Assembly (NCBI GenBank): GCA_025451655.1
Contig: JANWKA010000133.1
Location: forward strand, 1 to 47,102
From: Chitinophagaceae bacterium
Lineage (GTDB): Bacteria > Bacteroidota > Bacteroidia > Chitinophagales > Chitinophagaceae
Direction: 5' to 3'
DNA: 47,102 nt
Below the pieces are notes generated by a model. That model saw only the letters and a program-made list of their open reading frames with translations, did no database searches and was not told the DNA's origin. This document shows, piece by piece, positions 1 to 7,274 of the stretch. Each line of letters starts with the position of its first letter. The stretch's first letter is position 1. The position numbers and the translations under genes are program-made.

Positions 1-353
1 TAGGTATTTTTGTCGAATTTGCCACCGGCATGCAACACCGTCATCACCACTTCCAGGGCGGATTTTTTTTCCTTGGTCATGATACCGGTAGGGATCCCCC
101 TGCCATTATCCGAAACCGTAATTGAATTATCCGGGTGGATGATCACCGATATCTCTGTGCAATATCCGGCGAGCGCTTCATCAATGGAATTATCAACCAC
201 TTCATAGACCAGGTGGTGCAATCCTTTAATCCCGATATCCCCGATATACATCGCGGGCCTCTTGCGAACCGCCTCAAGCCCTTCCAGGACCTGGATGCTC
301 CCGGCATCATAAACATCGTTCCTGGGCTCAACCAGGGTCATTTCTTCACTCAT
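1..353 (-). CDS. gyrB: DNA gyrase subunit B, N-terminal part (cut by window edge)
   Basis: ATPase subunit of the type II topoisomerase that introduces negative supercoils. Only the first 117 codons are present; the gene continues past base 1. The visible part is the GHKL ATPase domain: [12 protein letters not shown] near residues 30-41, the Mg/ATP-binding helix [13 protein letters not shown] near 50-62, and DNGRGIPTG near 82-90. The ATG at 351-353 gives the usual short leader before the [17 protein letters not shown] block. ParE of topoisomerase IV shares these motifs, but GHHL-type spacing and the short N-terminus ([20 protein letters not shown]) fit GyrB of Bacteroidota better. It is transcribed away from the AraC-type gene; no exact TAnnTTTG element is seen upstream. 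Confidence 0.9.
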   Translation of the reverse strand, partial: MSEEMTLVEPRNDVYDAGSIQVLEGLEAVRKRPAMYIGDIGIKGLHHLVYEVVDNSIDEALAGYCTEISVIIHPDNSITVSDNGRGIPTGIMTKEKKSALEVVMTVLHAGGKFDKNT

Positions 354-818
354 AGCTTCCGGATTTCCTTCGATTTACAGGTCAATTTTTACTATTTGTA
401 AAGGTATGTTTTAATCCTCAAATCTCCATGAAAAACAATGCATTCCGCAGCATTTCCCGGTTAAAAATTGCGCCTGCCCGGGGCCTCCCCGGACCCGGGA
501 CAAACAAAGCCCGGGATAACTTAATATATTAATTTTATTTAATGAAAAAAGGAGGTTTTTTACGTTATCAAACACATTCAGTTTTTATATAATTAATCTC
601 TTTCCCTTCCACACCCCTTGCGCCGTTTTCTCCCCCCTGATGGATCCCCGCATCCCGGAATTTTCCCGGTGACCGCAGGAAATTAAAACGCTTCCCCCGA
701 AGGCAAAATTTTTCCAAAATAAGGGCACCTTTCTCGGGCAATGGCGCGGACCACTCCGGACGGATCCAGCTGACCTGGCAAAAAAAAATGGCGTAATTTT
801 GCAAACCAAACGGACCCA
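354..818. other. Divergent intergenic region between gyrB and the AraC-type gene
   Basis: This 465-base stretch has no convincing gene. It contains GC-rich CCCGGG repeats around 487-515 that could fold, then a very AT-rich tract around 520-560 and an isolated AGGAGG at about 550 with no start codon at the right distance. The right end carries the promoter of the AraC-type gene. Short open frames on the minus strand run into the AraC coding region antisense and have no family signature. Confidence 0.5.
794..801 (+). promoter_or_regulatory. Bacteroidota -7 element (TAATTTTG) of the AraC-type gene
   Basis: Exact match to TAnnTTTG. It predicts transcription start near 805, leaving a leader of only about 14 nt before the TTG start at 819. 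No TTG is seen at the ideal 19-nt spacing. Confidence 0.55.
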
Positions 819-1742
819 TTGGATCATTCCCAGAACATATTGCAACTGGCGCTCAGGGAGCCAGGACTTTCCTCTGACCTGGATCTGATCCGGGATGAAG
901 AGATCCTGGTTTCTGACCATACCAGGCTCCGGATCCGGCGGTATGACTGCGGTTCTTCAGTTACCCCCGAGGATACCTGCATTGCGGTATACGAACCCCT
1001 GAAAAAAGAGGGCGGGCCTTCCCTGGATTTATATTATTGTCTGAATAACAAAAGGTATTGCACCAATCCCAAATGCCAGGGCGGAATTTGTGAAAAAGCG
1101 GCTCCCGGCTGTTCCCTGGAAACCCGGTCGGCGGATCTGTTCCAGCTGACCTTCAGCGAAGGTTTTTTCGGCGCTTTCCCGGAACAGGGGAAAGGATCCC
1201 TTTCGACTCTTTTCGATTCGGGCTCCTCCAACCGGTATGTTCGAAATCTTTCAGTTTGCGGAAGGGCAAGGCTTGTGCTGGACCAGATCCTTCATCCTGC
1301 CCATGAAGGGACCCTCCGCCAAATCTACCTGGAGGGAAAATCCATCGAGCTGCTCCTTTGCAGCTCAGAATGTCTTACCCCGGACCGGGAAGACGGCTTC
1401 AGCTGCCGGTTCCTGGCTACCCCGGAAGGCAGGGAAAAGATCACCCGCGCCCGGGACCTGCTGCTTCAAAACCTGGACGAGCCCCTGACCATCCGGGAAC
1501 TTGCCAGGAAAGTGGCCATCAATGAATGCTACCTGAAAAAGGGGTTCAAGGAAATTTACGGAACCACCATCTACGATTATTTTCAAAAGGAAAGAATGGA
1601 AAAAGCCCGCCAGCTTTTATATGAAAAAGGGCTATCGGTTTCCGAAGTAGCCTCCTTCATGGGGTATTCCTGTATCTCGCATTTCAGCACTGCCTTCCGC
1701 AAGCATATCGGGATTAAACCCTGCGAGCTGTTGCTCCGTTAA
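819..1742 (+). CDS. AraC-family transcriptional regulator, PchR-like, Cys-rich sensor region
   Basis: Predicted DNA-binding regulator of 307 residues. The C-terminal AraC-type double helix-turn-helix spans about residues 205-307 (LTIRELARKVAINECYLKKG, then SVSEVASFMGYSCISHFSTA). The middle has the PchR-like hallmark of LRQIYLEGKSIELL (166-179). PchR relatives sense iron-siderophore complexes, but the ligand here is unknown. The N-terminal part has a tight cluster of five cysteines (74, 81, 86, 91, 98), plus Cys44 and Cys54, suggesting metal or redox sensing (inference). The start is TTG: no ATG or GTG lies in frame between the promoter and the conserved region. The gene stands alone, divergent from gyrB, and no TonB receptor or siderophore gene is adjacent. 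Confidence 0.85.
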   Translation: MDHSQNILQLALREPGLSSDLDLIRDEEILVSDHTRLRIRRYDCGSSVTPEDTCIAVYEPLKKEGGPSLDLYYCLNNKRYCTNPKCQGGICEKAAPGCSLETRSADLFQLTFSEGFFGAFPEQGKGSLSTLFDSGSSNRYVRNLSVCGRARLVLDQILHPAHEGTLRQIYLEGKSIELLLCSSECLTPDREDGFSCRFLATPEGREKITRARDLLLQNLDEPLTIRELARKVAINECYLKKGFKEIYGTTIYDYFQKERMEKARQLLYEKGLSVSEVASFMGYSCISHFSTAFRKHIGIKPCELLLR

Positions 1743-1854
1743 CCCGCAACCCCATTCCTTTCCCCCTCTTTGAATATAGCCGTTCATCCCTTCCATTAGG
1801 GAAATGGCGGATTTTTTTGAAACTTAAGGCCATTTCTTAACCAAATTCCATCCC

Positions 1855-4128
1855 ATGATTCCCAGGCTGGTTCCGATGGCCCTGCTCAGCATGGCCCTGA
1901 TGCTTTCCACCTTCCCACTCCAGGCCCAGCCCTTGCGGGATGCCTGGTCCCCGGATCACCTGAGCCTCGATCAGGGAGAAGACCTGCCTGCCCTCACCGG
2001 CCTCCGGGGTATCCACTGGAACAGCGAAGGCAACAGCTTCACCCAGCTCCAGCGCTCCCCATCGGGGTACCAGATCGTGCAGTACGATCCGGACCAGGGG
2101 CTTTCCGAAACCACCCTGGTCACCGCTGCCCAGCTGACTCCGTCCCAGGCTTCCCGGCCCCTCACCGTGGAAGGTTATACCTGGAACCCCGCTCACCGGC
2201 AGCTGCTGATTTTCACCAATTCCAAAAGAGTCTGGAGGGCCCGGACCCGGGGAGACTTCTGGGTCTATGACCAGGCATCCGGCAAATTGCTCCAGCTCGG
2301 GGCCGGGCTTCCCCCCTCCTCCCTGCAGTTCGCAAAGTTATCACCGGATGGCACCATGGCTGCTTTCGTAAGCGGACATAACATTTATACTGAAAACCTG
2401 GCTGATGGCACCATGAAGGCCCTGACAACGGATGGAACCGATAAGATCATCAACGGGACTTTTGACTGGGCATATGAAGAAGAGTTGTTCTGCAGGGACG
2501 GATTCCGCTGGAGCCCGGACAGCAAATCCATTGCCTACTGGCAAGTGAACGCTTCCGGGATCCGGGACTTTTTGATGATCGACAACACGGATTCCCTTTA
2601 TTCCTTCACGGTTCCTGTCCAATATCCCCTGGTGGGTTACGATCCTTCCTCTGTGCGGATCGGGGTGGTCGACATTGCAACGGCCCGGACCCGGTGGATG
2701 GATATTCCGGGAGATCCGGTCCAGCATTATCTGCCGCGGATGGATTGGACCGGAACGGACAACCAGATCATGGTCCAGCAATTCAACCGCAAACAGGACA
2801 CCACCTGGCTTTACCTGGTCGATTCCCGGACCGGAACAGCCCGGGTGATCTATAGTGAGGGAGACACCTCCTGGGTGGACATCAATTATTTCTGGCAATA
2901 CGACCGGGACAGCTGGGACTGGATCGATGAGGGTAAAAAATTCTTATGGACCACCGAAAAGGACGGCTGGAGACATGTTTACTGCATGAACAGCGATGGG
3001 ACCGGTGAAAAGCTGGTGACCCGGACAGATTTTGATGTGATTGACGTGGTCGGGATCGACCGGAAGGATAATCTGCTTTATTTTACCGCATCCCCCGATA
3101 ATGCGACCCAGCAGTATCTCTATGAAACCAGGCTGGACGGAAAGGGGGTAGCCAGAAGGGTCACCCCCCCGGGAGCGGAAGGAACCCATACCTACCAATG
3201 CTCCTCCGCGGGACAATATGCCCTGCATAATTATTCCAGCCACAATACCCCGCCGGTCCTCCAGCTGATCCGGATGGATGACGGAACGGTGCTCCAATCC
3301 GAAGCCGGAGGAAGGCGGCCCGGCCCAGTCCAGGCTGAAGGCGAGGTGAACCCCATGACCTTTTTCAAGGTGACGACCTCCCAGGGCGTGACCATGGACG
3401 CCTGGATGATCCGCCCCAGGAACTTCGACTCCACCCGGAAATACCCGGTCCTGTTTTATGTTTATGGAGAACCCGCCTCCGCCACCGTGCGGGATATCTA
3501 TGCCCCAAACCCCTGGTTTGAAAAGCTGGTTGATACGGGCTATGTAATCATCTCCATGGATAACCGCGGAACCCCGGCTCCCAAGGGAACGAAATGGCGC
3601 AAGGAGATCTATCACAATATCGGCATCATGAATGTGGATGACCAGGCCGCCGGCGCCATGCAGATCCTTCAACTCCCCTGGGTGGATACCTCCAGGATCG
3701 CGGTTTGGGGTTGGAGCGGAGGAGGGGCTTCCACCCAGATGCTCATGTTCCGGTATCCGCAGATCTACAAAACAGGTATTGCGGTCGCCGGGGTGTCAAA
3801 CCTGAGATTTTACGATAACATCTACGAAGAAAGGTATGTGGGAGTCCTGCCTGAAGACCTGAAATATTATCAACAGGGTTCCTCCGTCAATTATGCCTCA
3901 GGGCTCCGGGGAAACCTGCTGATCGTGCATGGGAGTGGAGATGACAACGTGCATTACCAGAACCAGGAAGCCCTGATTAACGCCCTGGTCAGGGCAGGCA
4001 GGCCTTTCCAGATGATGGAATACCCCAACCGGACCCATGGGATCAATGAAGGAGCAGGAACCACGGCCCACCTCTATGCCTTGCTGACCAGCTACCTGGA
4101 AACCCATTGCCCCCCGGGACCCCGTTGA
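1855..4128 (+). CDS. Secreted S9 family peptidase, dipeptidyl peptidase IV-like
   Basis: Exported serine exopeptidase that should cut dipeptides from the N-termini of peptides, preferring Pro or Ala at position 2. It has 757 residues, close to the family norm. A signal peptide covers about residues 1-25 (cut after LQAQ). The DPP-IV beta-propeller runs to about 500 and includes the double-glutamate motif DWAYEEEL (204-211), which holds the substrate amino group. The alpha/beta-hydrolase domain follows, with nucleophile Ser621 in GWSGGG, Asp696 in GSGDDNVHYQ and His728 in RTHGI, so all catalytic residues are present. It starts at ATG 1855. No exact -7 element lies upstream. Its stop is 6 bases from the stop of the convergent hydrolase gene, with no obvious hairpin between them. 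Confidence 0.93.
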   Translation: MIPRLVPMALLSMALMLSTFPLQAQPLRDAWSPDHLSLDQGEDLPALTGLRGIHWNSEGNSFTQLQRSPSGYQIVQYDPDQGLSETTLVTAAQLTPSQASRPLTVEGYTWNPAHRQLLIFTNSKRVWRARTRGDFWVYDQASGKLLQLGAGLPPSSLQFAKLSPDGTMAAFVSGHNIYTENLADGTMKALTTDGTDKIINGTFDWAYEEELFCRDGFRWSPDSKSIAYWQVNASGIRDFLMIDNTDSLYSFTVPVQYPLVGYDPSSVRIGVVDIATARTRWMDIPGDPVQHYLPRMDWTGTDNQIMVQQFNRKQDTTWLYLVDSRTGTARVIYSEGDTSWVDINYFWQYDRDSWDWIDEGKKFLWTTEKDGWRHVYCMNSDGTGEKLVTRTDFDVIDVVGIDRKDNLLYFTASPDNATQQYLYETRLDGKGVARRVTPPGAEGTHTYQCSSAGQYALHNYSSHNTPPVLQLIRMDDGTVLQSEAGGRRPGPVQAEGEVNPMTFFKVTTSQGVTMDAWMIRPRNFDSTRKYPVLFYVYGEPASATVRDIYAPNPWFEKLVDTGYVIISMDNRGTPAPKGTKWRKEIYHNIGIMNVDDQAAGAMQILQLPWVDTSRIAVWGWSGGGASTQMLMFRYPQIYKTGIAVAGVSNLRFYDNIYEERYVGVLPEDLKYYQQGSSVNYASGLRGNLLIVHGSGDDNVHYQNQEALINALVRAGRPFQMMEYPNRTHGINEGAGTTAHLYALLTSYLETHCPPGPR

Positions 4129-4134
4129 CCCGGA

Positions 4135-5514
4135 TCACCGGCGATGAGCCAGTCCATGGGTATAATCCACGATGGCAGGGACGAGCCCGGGGTCCAGGGG
4201 AAGGGAGGGATCCTGGTAAGTTTTCATATTATCCTGATAGGTCGGGCCCGCATCCTTGAGCATATGGGTCATTGAGTCCAGCATCAGGAGTTTTCCATGA
4301 ACTGAGGCGGCGGCCAGCCTCCGGGCATCTCCCTGGGTGATCTGGAGATCATTCTTTCCCTGGATGACGAGAACCGGGACCTTCAATCGGGCGATTTCCC
4401 GGGTAGGGGAAATCCGGATCTCGGAAATGAGATAGGGCTGGACGGCCGGAGTGAACAGGGGAAGCAAGGCCTGGGGGACATCGGCAACTTCCTCCCCGGC
4501 CCGGAGCTTCATGAGGATCCCGAGACTTTCCGCATAAAGCGTGTCGTTCATTTTATCCTTGAGCTGGATCATCAGGATGGAATCAATCGGCATTCCCATC
4601 CCTGAAATGGATACGAAACCTTCGGCATCTGCCTCGCGTGCGGCCATCATCCCGATGAGGGATCCCTCGCTGTGGCCGATCACCACGATGGTGGAAAAAT
4701 GCTTTTCTTCCCGGAGTTTTTTGATCCATCCTGCCGCGTCCGAAACATAATCTCCCACGGAAATTTTTCTTTCGTCCTGCATGGCGGTGGCACTTTGACC
4801 GATCCCCCGTTTATCAAATCGCAGGGAGGCGATCCCCTGACCTGCCAACCCTTCTGCCAGGAGGAGGTAAACATCGGAATGCTCCGAGGGCAGGCTGTTG
4901 CCGTCCCGGTCCACGGCACCGGATCCGGCCAGGATGAGGGCCACAGCCCCGGAACGGTTCCCCTTCTGAGGCTTCATCAGGGTTCCGAAAATTTCCCCGC
5001 TGGCCGTATGGAGGGTATCCGGTTCCTGGGCGAACCGGGAAGAATCCTCCCCCGAACCCAGGTCCAGGGGTTTGATCTGGGCAATATGGAATCCGATCAG
5101 GTAACCGTTCCGGTTTATGGCCAGGCTCAGGGTCAGGTTGGCCCTCGAGAAATGGCAGGTCACCAATTCCAGTATCAGGCTATCATAGGGTCTGGAAATC
5201 ATTCTCTGAATCCCGGAATCCATTCCATAGGAGCTAACCAGCCCCTTCCAGACCTGCCCCAGCATCACCGGGGAGATCTGGTTGCGCAGGGAGGGATCAA
5301 ACATGGCGGATGCCCGGTCAAATTGGCCCGCCTGGTCCAGGGCCAGGAACTCCCGGGTCACCGAATCCGCTTTCCCCTGGGCCTGACCTGAACCCAGGCC
5401 CATGCAACCACAGACCAGCAGGAGCAGCATCGGTTTCACCAGGAGCCTCCGGGTAAGCCCGGAGAGCCAGGGCCGGGGCCTTGGGGATGCGGAAACAGTT
5501 TTTTCAAATTCCAT
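4135..5514 (-). CDS. Exported alpha/beta hydrolase with N-terminal DUF3887-like domain
   Basis: Predicted periplasmic esterase or peptidase-like hydrolase of 459 residues; the substrate is unknown. A long basic N-region (RRLLVKP) precedes a hydrophobic stretch (about 29-42) ending in VCGC, which could be a lipobox, or cleavage could follow GQAQ. Residues about 50-140 resemble DUF3887 (EFLALDQAGQFDRASAMFD). The hydrolase domain has an oxyanion region (LILAGSGAVDRDGN), nucleophile Ser282 in GHSEG, Asp389 in GKNDLQ and His417 in MTHML. It lies 50 nt downstream of the SdpI-like gene on the same strand with no promoter match in the gap, so it may be the third gene of that operon. ATG 5514 was kept because it gives a complete export signal; Met29 would lose the basic residues. 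Confidence 0.85.
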   Translation of the reverse strand: MEFEKTVSASPRPRPWLSGLTRRLLVKPMLLLLVCGCMGLGSGQAQGKADSVTREFLALDQAGQFDRASAMFDPSLRNQISPVMLGQVWKGLVSSYGMDSGIQRMISRPYDSLILELVTCHFSRANLTLSLAINRNGYLIGFHIAQIKPLDLGSGEDSSRFAQEPDTLHTASGEIFGTLMKPQKGNRSGAVALILAGSGAVDRDGNSLPSEHSDVYLLLAEGLAGQGIASLRFDKRGIGQSATAMQDERKISVGDYVSDAAGWIKKLREEKHFSTIVVIGHSEGSLIGMMAAREADAEGFVSISGMGMPIDSILMIQLKDKMNDTLYAESLGILMKLRAGEEVADVPQALLPLFTPAVQPYLISEIRISPTREIARLKVPVLVIQGKNDLQITQGDARRLAAASVHGKLLMLDSMTHMLKDAGPTYQDNMKTYQDPSLPLDPGLVPAIVDYTHGLAHRR

Positions 5515-5564
5515 GGAAAGGATTTTTTATTGTTTGGATCGGGATGGAGGCCGCAAGTCCTGGT

Positions 5565-6239
5565 TTAAGGCTGCGAGTTCCCTTCCGGCTGGGACTGTTG
5601 CTGGTAAAGGAAATAGGAATAGATGGCCGGGCCAAGGGTCGAGCCGAGGATCATGATCAAAAAGACCCAAATCAGTGCTGCCTGGGGGACCCAGAGACAA
5701 AGGATGAATCCGGTGATTCCGGCAATCACCATGAGTTTTCCGGCGAGCTGGTGGGTTTTCCTCCAGACTTGCTCGCTGCTCAGGGTCCAGGGGGTCCGGA
5801 TCCCGACGAACCAGTTCGGTCTGACGTTGGAGATATAATTGCCCAAAACGACAATCAGCAACAGGATGAGCAGCAGCAGGATCCTGCTGCTGTCGAATTT
5901 CAGGCCCGTGGCCATCAGCAGGGATATCGAGGTGACCCCGCTGAGCACCAGAAGGATCATCAACCGGATGACCTGGAAGGCCTTGGAGAACAGGGCATAG
6001 TTCGCTTTTTTGGGGTCAATCCTGGGAAGGACCAGCAGGAGCAGATAAATAAAGAGGGAAACTCCGGTCATCAGCGCCAGGAACGGGACCGGGGCCATAT
6101 AGGCATTGGCCCTTCCACGCATGTCAAAATGGGAAGGGATGTTACCCGGAATGCGGGACCGGATCACCAAAAACAGGATGACCGGGATCAGGATGACCAG
6201 CCATAGCCAGATTTCCTTTTTGAGTCGGAAACTATTCAT
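5565..6239 (-). CDS. SdpI-like membrane protein (DUF1648 + SdpI domain)
   Basis: Polytopic inner-membrane protein of 224 residues with about six hydrophobic segments. The N-terminal DUF1648 segment has IPSHFDMRGRANAY (34-47). The C-terminal SdpI segment has NWFVGIRTPWTLSSEQVWRK. In Bacillus subtilis, SdpI gives immunity to the SdpC toxin and, when toxin is bound, draws the repressor SdpR to the membrane. SdpI-like proteins are widespread in bacteria without SdpC, so immunity here is only possible. It lies 9 nt downstream of an SdpR-like repressor gene, the same order as the Bacillus sdpRI pair. No toxin-like small exported gene is seen nearby. Confidence 0.85.
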   Translation of the reverse strand: MNSFRLKKEIWLWLVILIPVILFLVIRSRIPGNIPSHFDMRGRANAYMAPVPFLALMTGVSLFIYLLLLVLPRIDPKKANYALFSKAFQVIRLMILLVLSGVTSISLLMATGLKFDSSRILLLLILLLIVVLGNYISNVRPNWFVGIRTPWTLSSEQVWRKTHQLAGKLMVIAGITGFILCLWVPQAALIWVFLIMILGSTLGPAIYSYFLYQQQSQPEGNSQP

Positions 6240-6248
6240 ATGGGTGAA

Positions 6249-6515
6249 TTATGGTTGCTTTTTTTTGCTGAACCGCATAAACCAGGTCACCATTTCGTCC
6301 AGTACTGTGGTGTTCAGGGAATAATAAATGTACTGCCCCCTTTTCACGCTGAGCACCAGGCCTGCCTGTTTAAGCAGATCCAGGTGATGGGAAATGGTGG
6401 GTTTGGTGAAATCAAAATGGTCGGCGATCTCCCCGGCTGTCAGATCCTTATCCCGGAGCAGTTCCAGGATATCCCTTCGGGTCTGGTCATTCAATGCCCT
6501 GAAAAAGTTATGCAA
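6249..6515 (-). CDS. ArsR-family repressor, SdpR-like
   Basis: Winged-helix DNA-binding protein of 88 residues. The whole chain is the ArsR fold: FRALNDQTRRDILELLRDKD, recognition helix around KPTISHHLDLLKQAGL, and the wing KRGQYIYYSL. The SdpR subgroup is supported by the match to its N-terminal FKALSDPTRR block and by the adjacent sdpI-like gene. No metal-binding Cys cluster is visible. The start is TTG at 6513-6515, the only usable start before an in-frame stop, apart from ATT codons just upstream. A perfect palindrome overlaps the predicted transcription start, so autorepression is likely. Confidence 0.87.
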   Translation of the reverse strand: MHNFFRALNDQTRRDILELLRDKDLTAGEIADHFDFTKPTISHHLDLLKQAGLVLSVKRGQYIYYSLNTTVLDEMVTWFMRFSKKKQP

Positions 6516-6529
6516 AATAATTTAGTTAA

Positions 6530-6545
6530 TTAGACAACTATCTAA
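6530..6545. promoter_or_regulatory. Probable SdpR-like operator, palindrome TTAGA-N6-TCTAA
   Basis: A perfect 5+5 inverted repeat lies between the -7 element and the start of the ArsR/SdpR-like gene, overlapping the predicted transcription start (about 6545). Position and symmetry fit a site bound by the dimeric repressor encoded just downstream. Function is inferred. Confidence 0.55.
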
Positions 6546-6548
6546 ATA

Positions 6549-6556
6549 CAAAGGTA
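6549..6556 (-). promoter_or_regulatory. Bacteroidota -7 element (TACCTTTG) of the sdpR-sdpI-like operon
   Basis: Exact TAnnTTTG on the minus strand, about 33 nt before the TTG start. A TTTG lies upstream, but at only 12 nt rather than 19, so the -33 box is uncertain. Confidence 0.65.
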
Positions 6557-6571
6557 AAATTTTTTCGCAAA

Positions 6572-6603
6572 CAGAAAAATCCCGCTCCGGCGGGATTTTT
6601 CTG
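6572..6603. terminator. Rho-independent terminator, 14-bp perfect stem
   Basis: Perfect inverted repeat of CAGAAAAATCCCGC with a 4-nt TCCG loop. Its A-run and T-run make it usable in both directions. It lies 34 nt beyond the stop of the PepSY-like gene on the minus strand and separates that transcript from the sdpR-like promoter. Confidence 0.88.
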
Positions 6604-6637
6604 ACCCTGGCAAAAGAATGAAACAATTCGGGAATTG

Positions 6638-7108
6638 CTACTCCGTCACGGTTCCCTGGTCATTGGCCAGCAGGGTCTTTGAAATGCCCTGATCGTCAAT
6701 ATCCACCCGGTAGAAGGAAGCGATATCCTGCCTTTCCACCTTGGTTGCATCCTTGATAGAAGCATTGGGGAATTTGGAGCGGATATCATTGGCAATGGGT
6801 GCCGGTACATTTTCGCCGGAATAAACGGTGTGGGTCGCAATCCATTTTCCCGTGGAATCAAATTGCGCATCCACCTGGGTGCTGTCCTGGGCAAAAAGGG
6901 CATCCCAGTTTCCGGAGTAGGATGGATTCCATTTCACCTGGGTCACCCCGGCATACTGCTGGTTGAAGGAATTTTGAACATTGGCGGGGGCTGTAACAAC
7001 TTTCGGCTCCTGGGCAGCCTTCGTGCGGTGATGATGCTTGTGTGTCTGGGCGAAACCGGCGATCGAAGCAGATGCCAGCAATGCCAGAAATAAAATGGTC
7101 CTTTTCAT
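6638..7108 (-). CDS. Secreted PepSY-like (DUF2874) protein
   Basis: Small exported protein of 156 residues. The signal peptide is MKRTILFLALLASASIAGFAQ, followed by a His/Lys-rich linker (THKHHHRTK), then one PepSY-like domain: FNQQYAGVTQVKWNPS near the middle and the closing strand SFYRVDIDDQGISKTLL. Members of this Bacteroidota family are secreted; their role is unproven, and the fold is shared with beta-lactamase-inhibitor-like proteins. ATG 7106-7108 was chosen because it opens the signal peptide directly; an open frame 20 codons longer would mask it. The gene has its own terminator at 6572-6603 and is divergent from ileS. Confidence 0.8.
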   Translation of the reverse strand: MKRTILFLALLASASIAGFAQTHKHHHRTKAAQEPKVVTAPANVQNSFNQQYAGVTQVKWNPSYSGNWDALFAQDSTQVDAQFDSTGKWIATHTVYSGENVPAPIANDIRSKFPNASIKDATKVERQDIASFYRVDIDDQGISKTLLANDQGTVTE

Positions 7109-7179
7109 AGTCTGTAATTTTGGTAATAGTTCCTTTATGCGTTTGCCCGGGATCAAAAACCAAACCAAATGCGATCCCT

Positions 7180-7198
7180 GGGAGAACTATTTTCTCCC
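7180..7198. repeat. Inverted repeat GGGAGAA-N5-TTCTCCC between the PepSY-like gene and ileS
   Basis: Perfect 7-bp arms with a 5-nt loop; the flanking T and A pair as well. A second dyad, GGGATC at 7149-7154 with GATCCC at 7173-7178, lies beside it. Both are upstream of the ileS -7 element and in the leader or promoter of the divergent gene, so they could be operators. Confidence 0.45.
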
Positions 7199-7238
7199 AT
7201 CCCTCAGAAAACCCCGGACAGGGCGCCTGATTTTATCT

Positions 7239-7246
7239 TAATTTTG
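7239..7246 (+). promoter_or_regulatory. Bacteroidota -7 element (TAATTTTG) of ileS
   Basis: Exact TAnnTTTG 28 nt before the ileS ATG, predicting a leader of about 24 nt. That is too short for a leader-based tRNA-sensing switch. No convincing -33 box. Confidence 0.6.
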
Positions 7247-7274
7247 TGCTCTTTTTACTGAATGACAATCTTCT

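Noticed and set aside
550-560. AGGAGG Shine-Dalgarno-like sequence
   Set aside because: No start codon at a usable distance, and Bacteroidota rarely use this signal.
585-920. Small minus-strand frames upstream of the AraC-type gene
   Set aside because: They overlap its 5' coding region antisense and lack a promoter or domain.
7247-7274. T-box or other leader control of ileS
   Set aside because: The predicted leader is only about 24 nt and T-boxes are a Firmicutes-type device; no T-box sequence seen.
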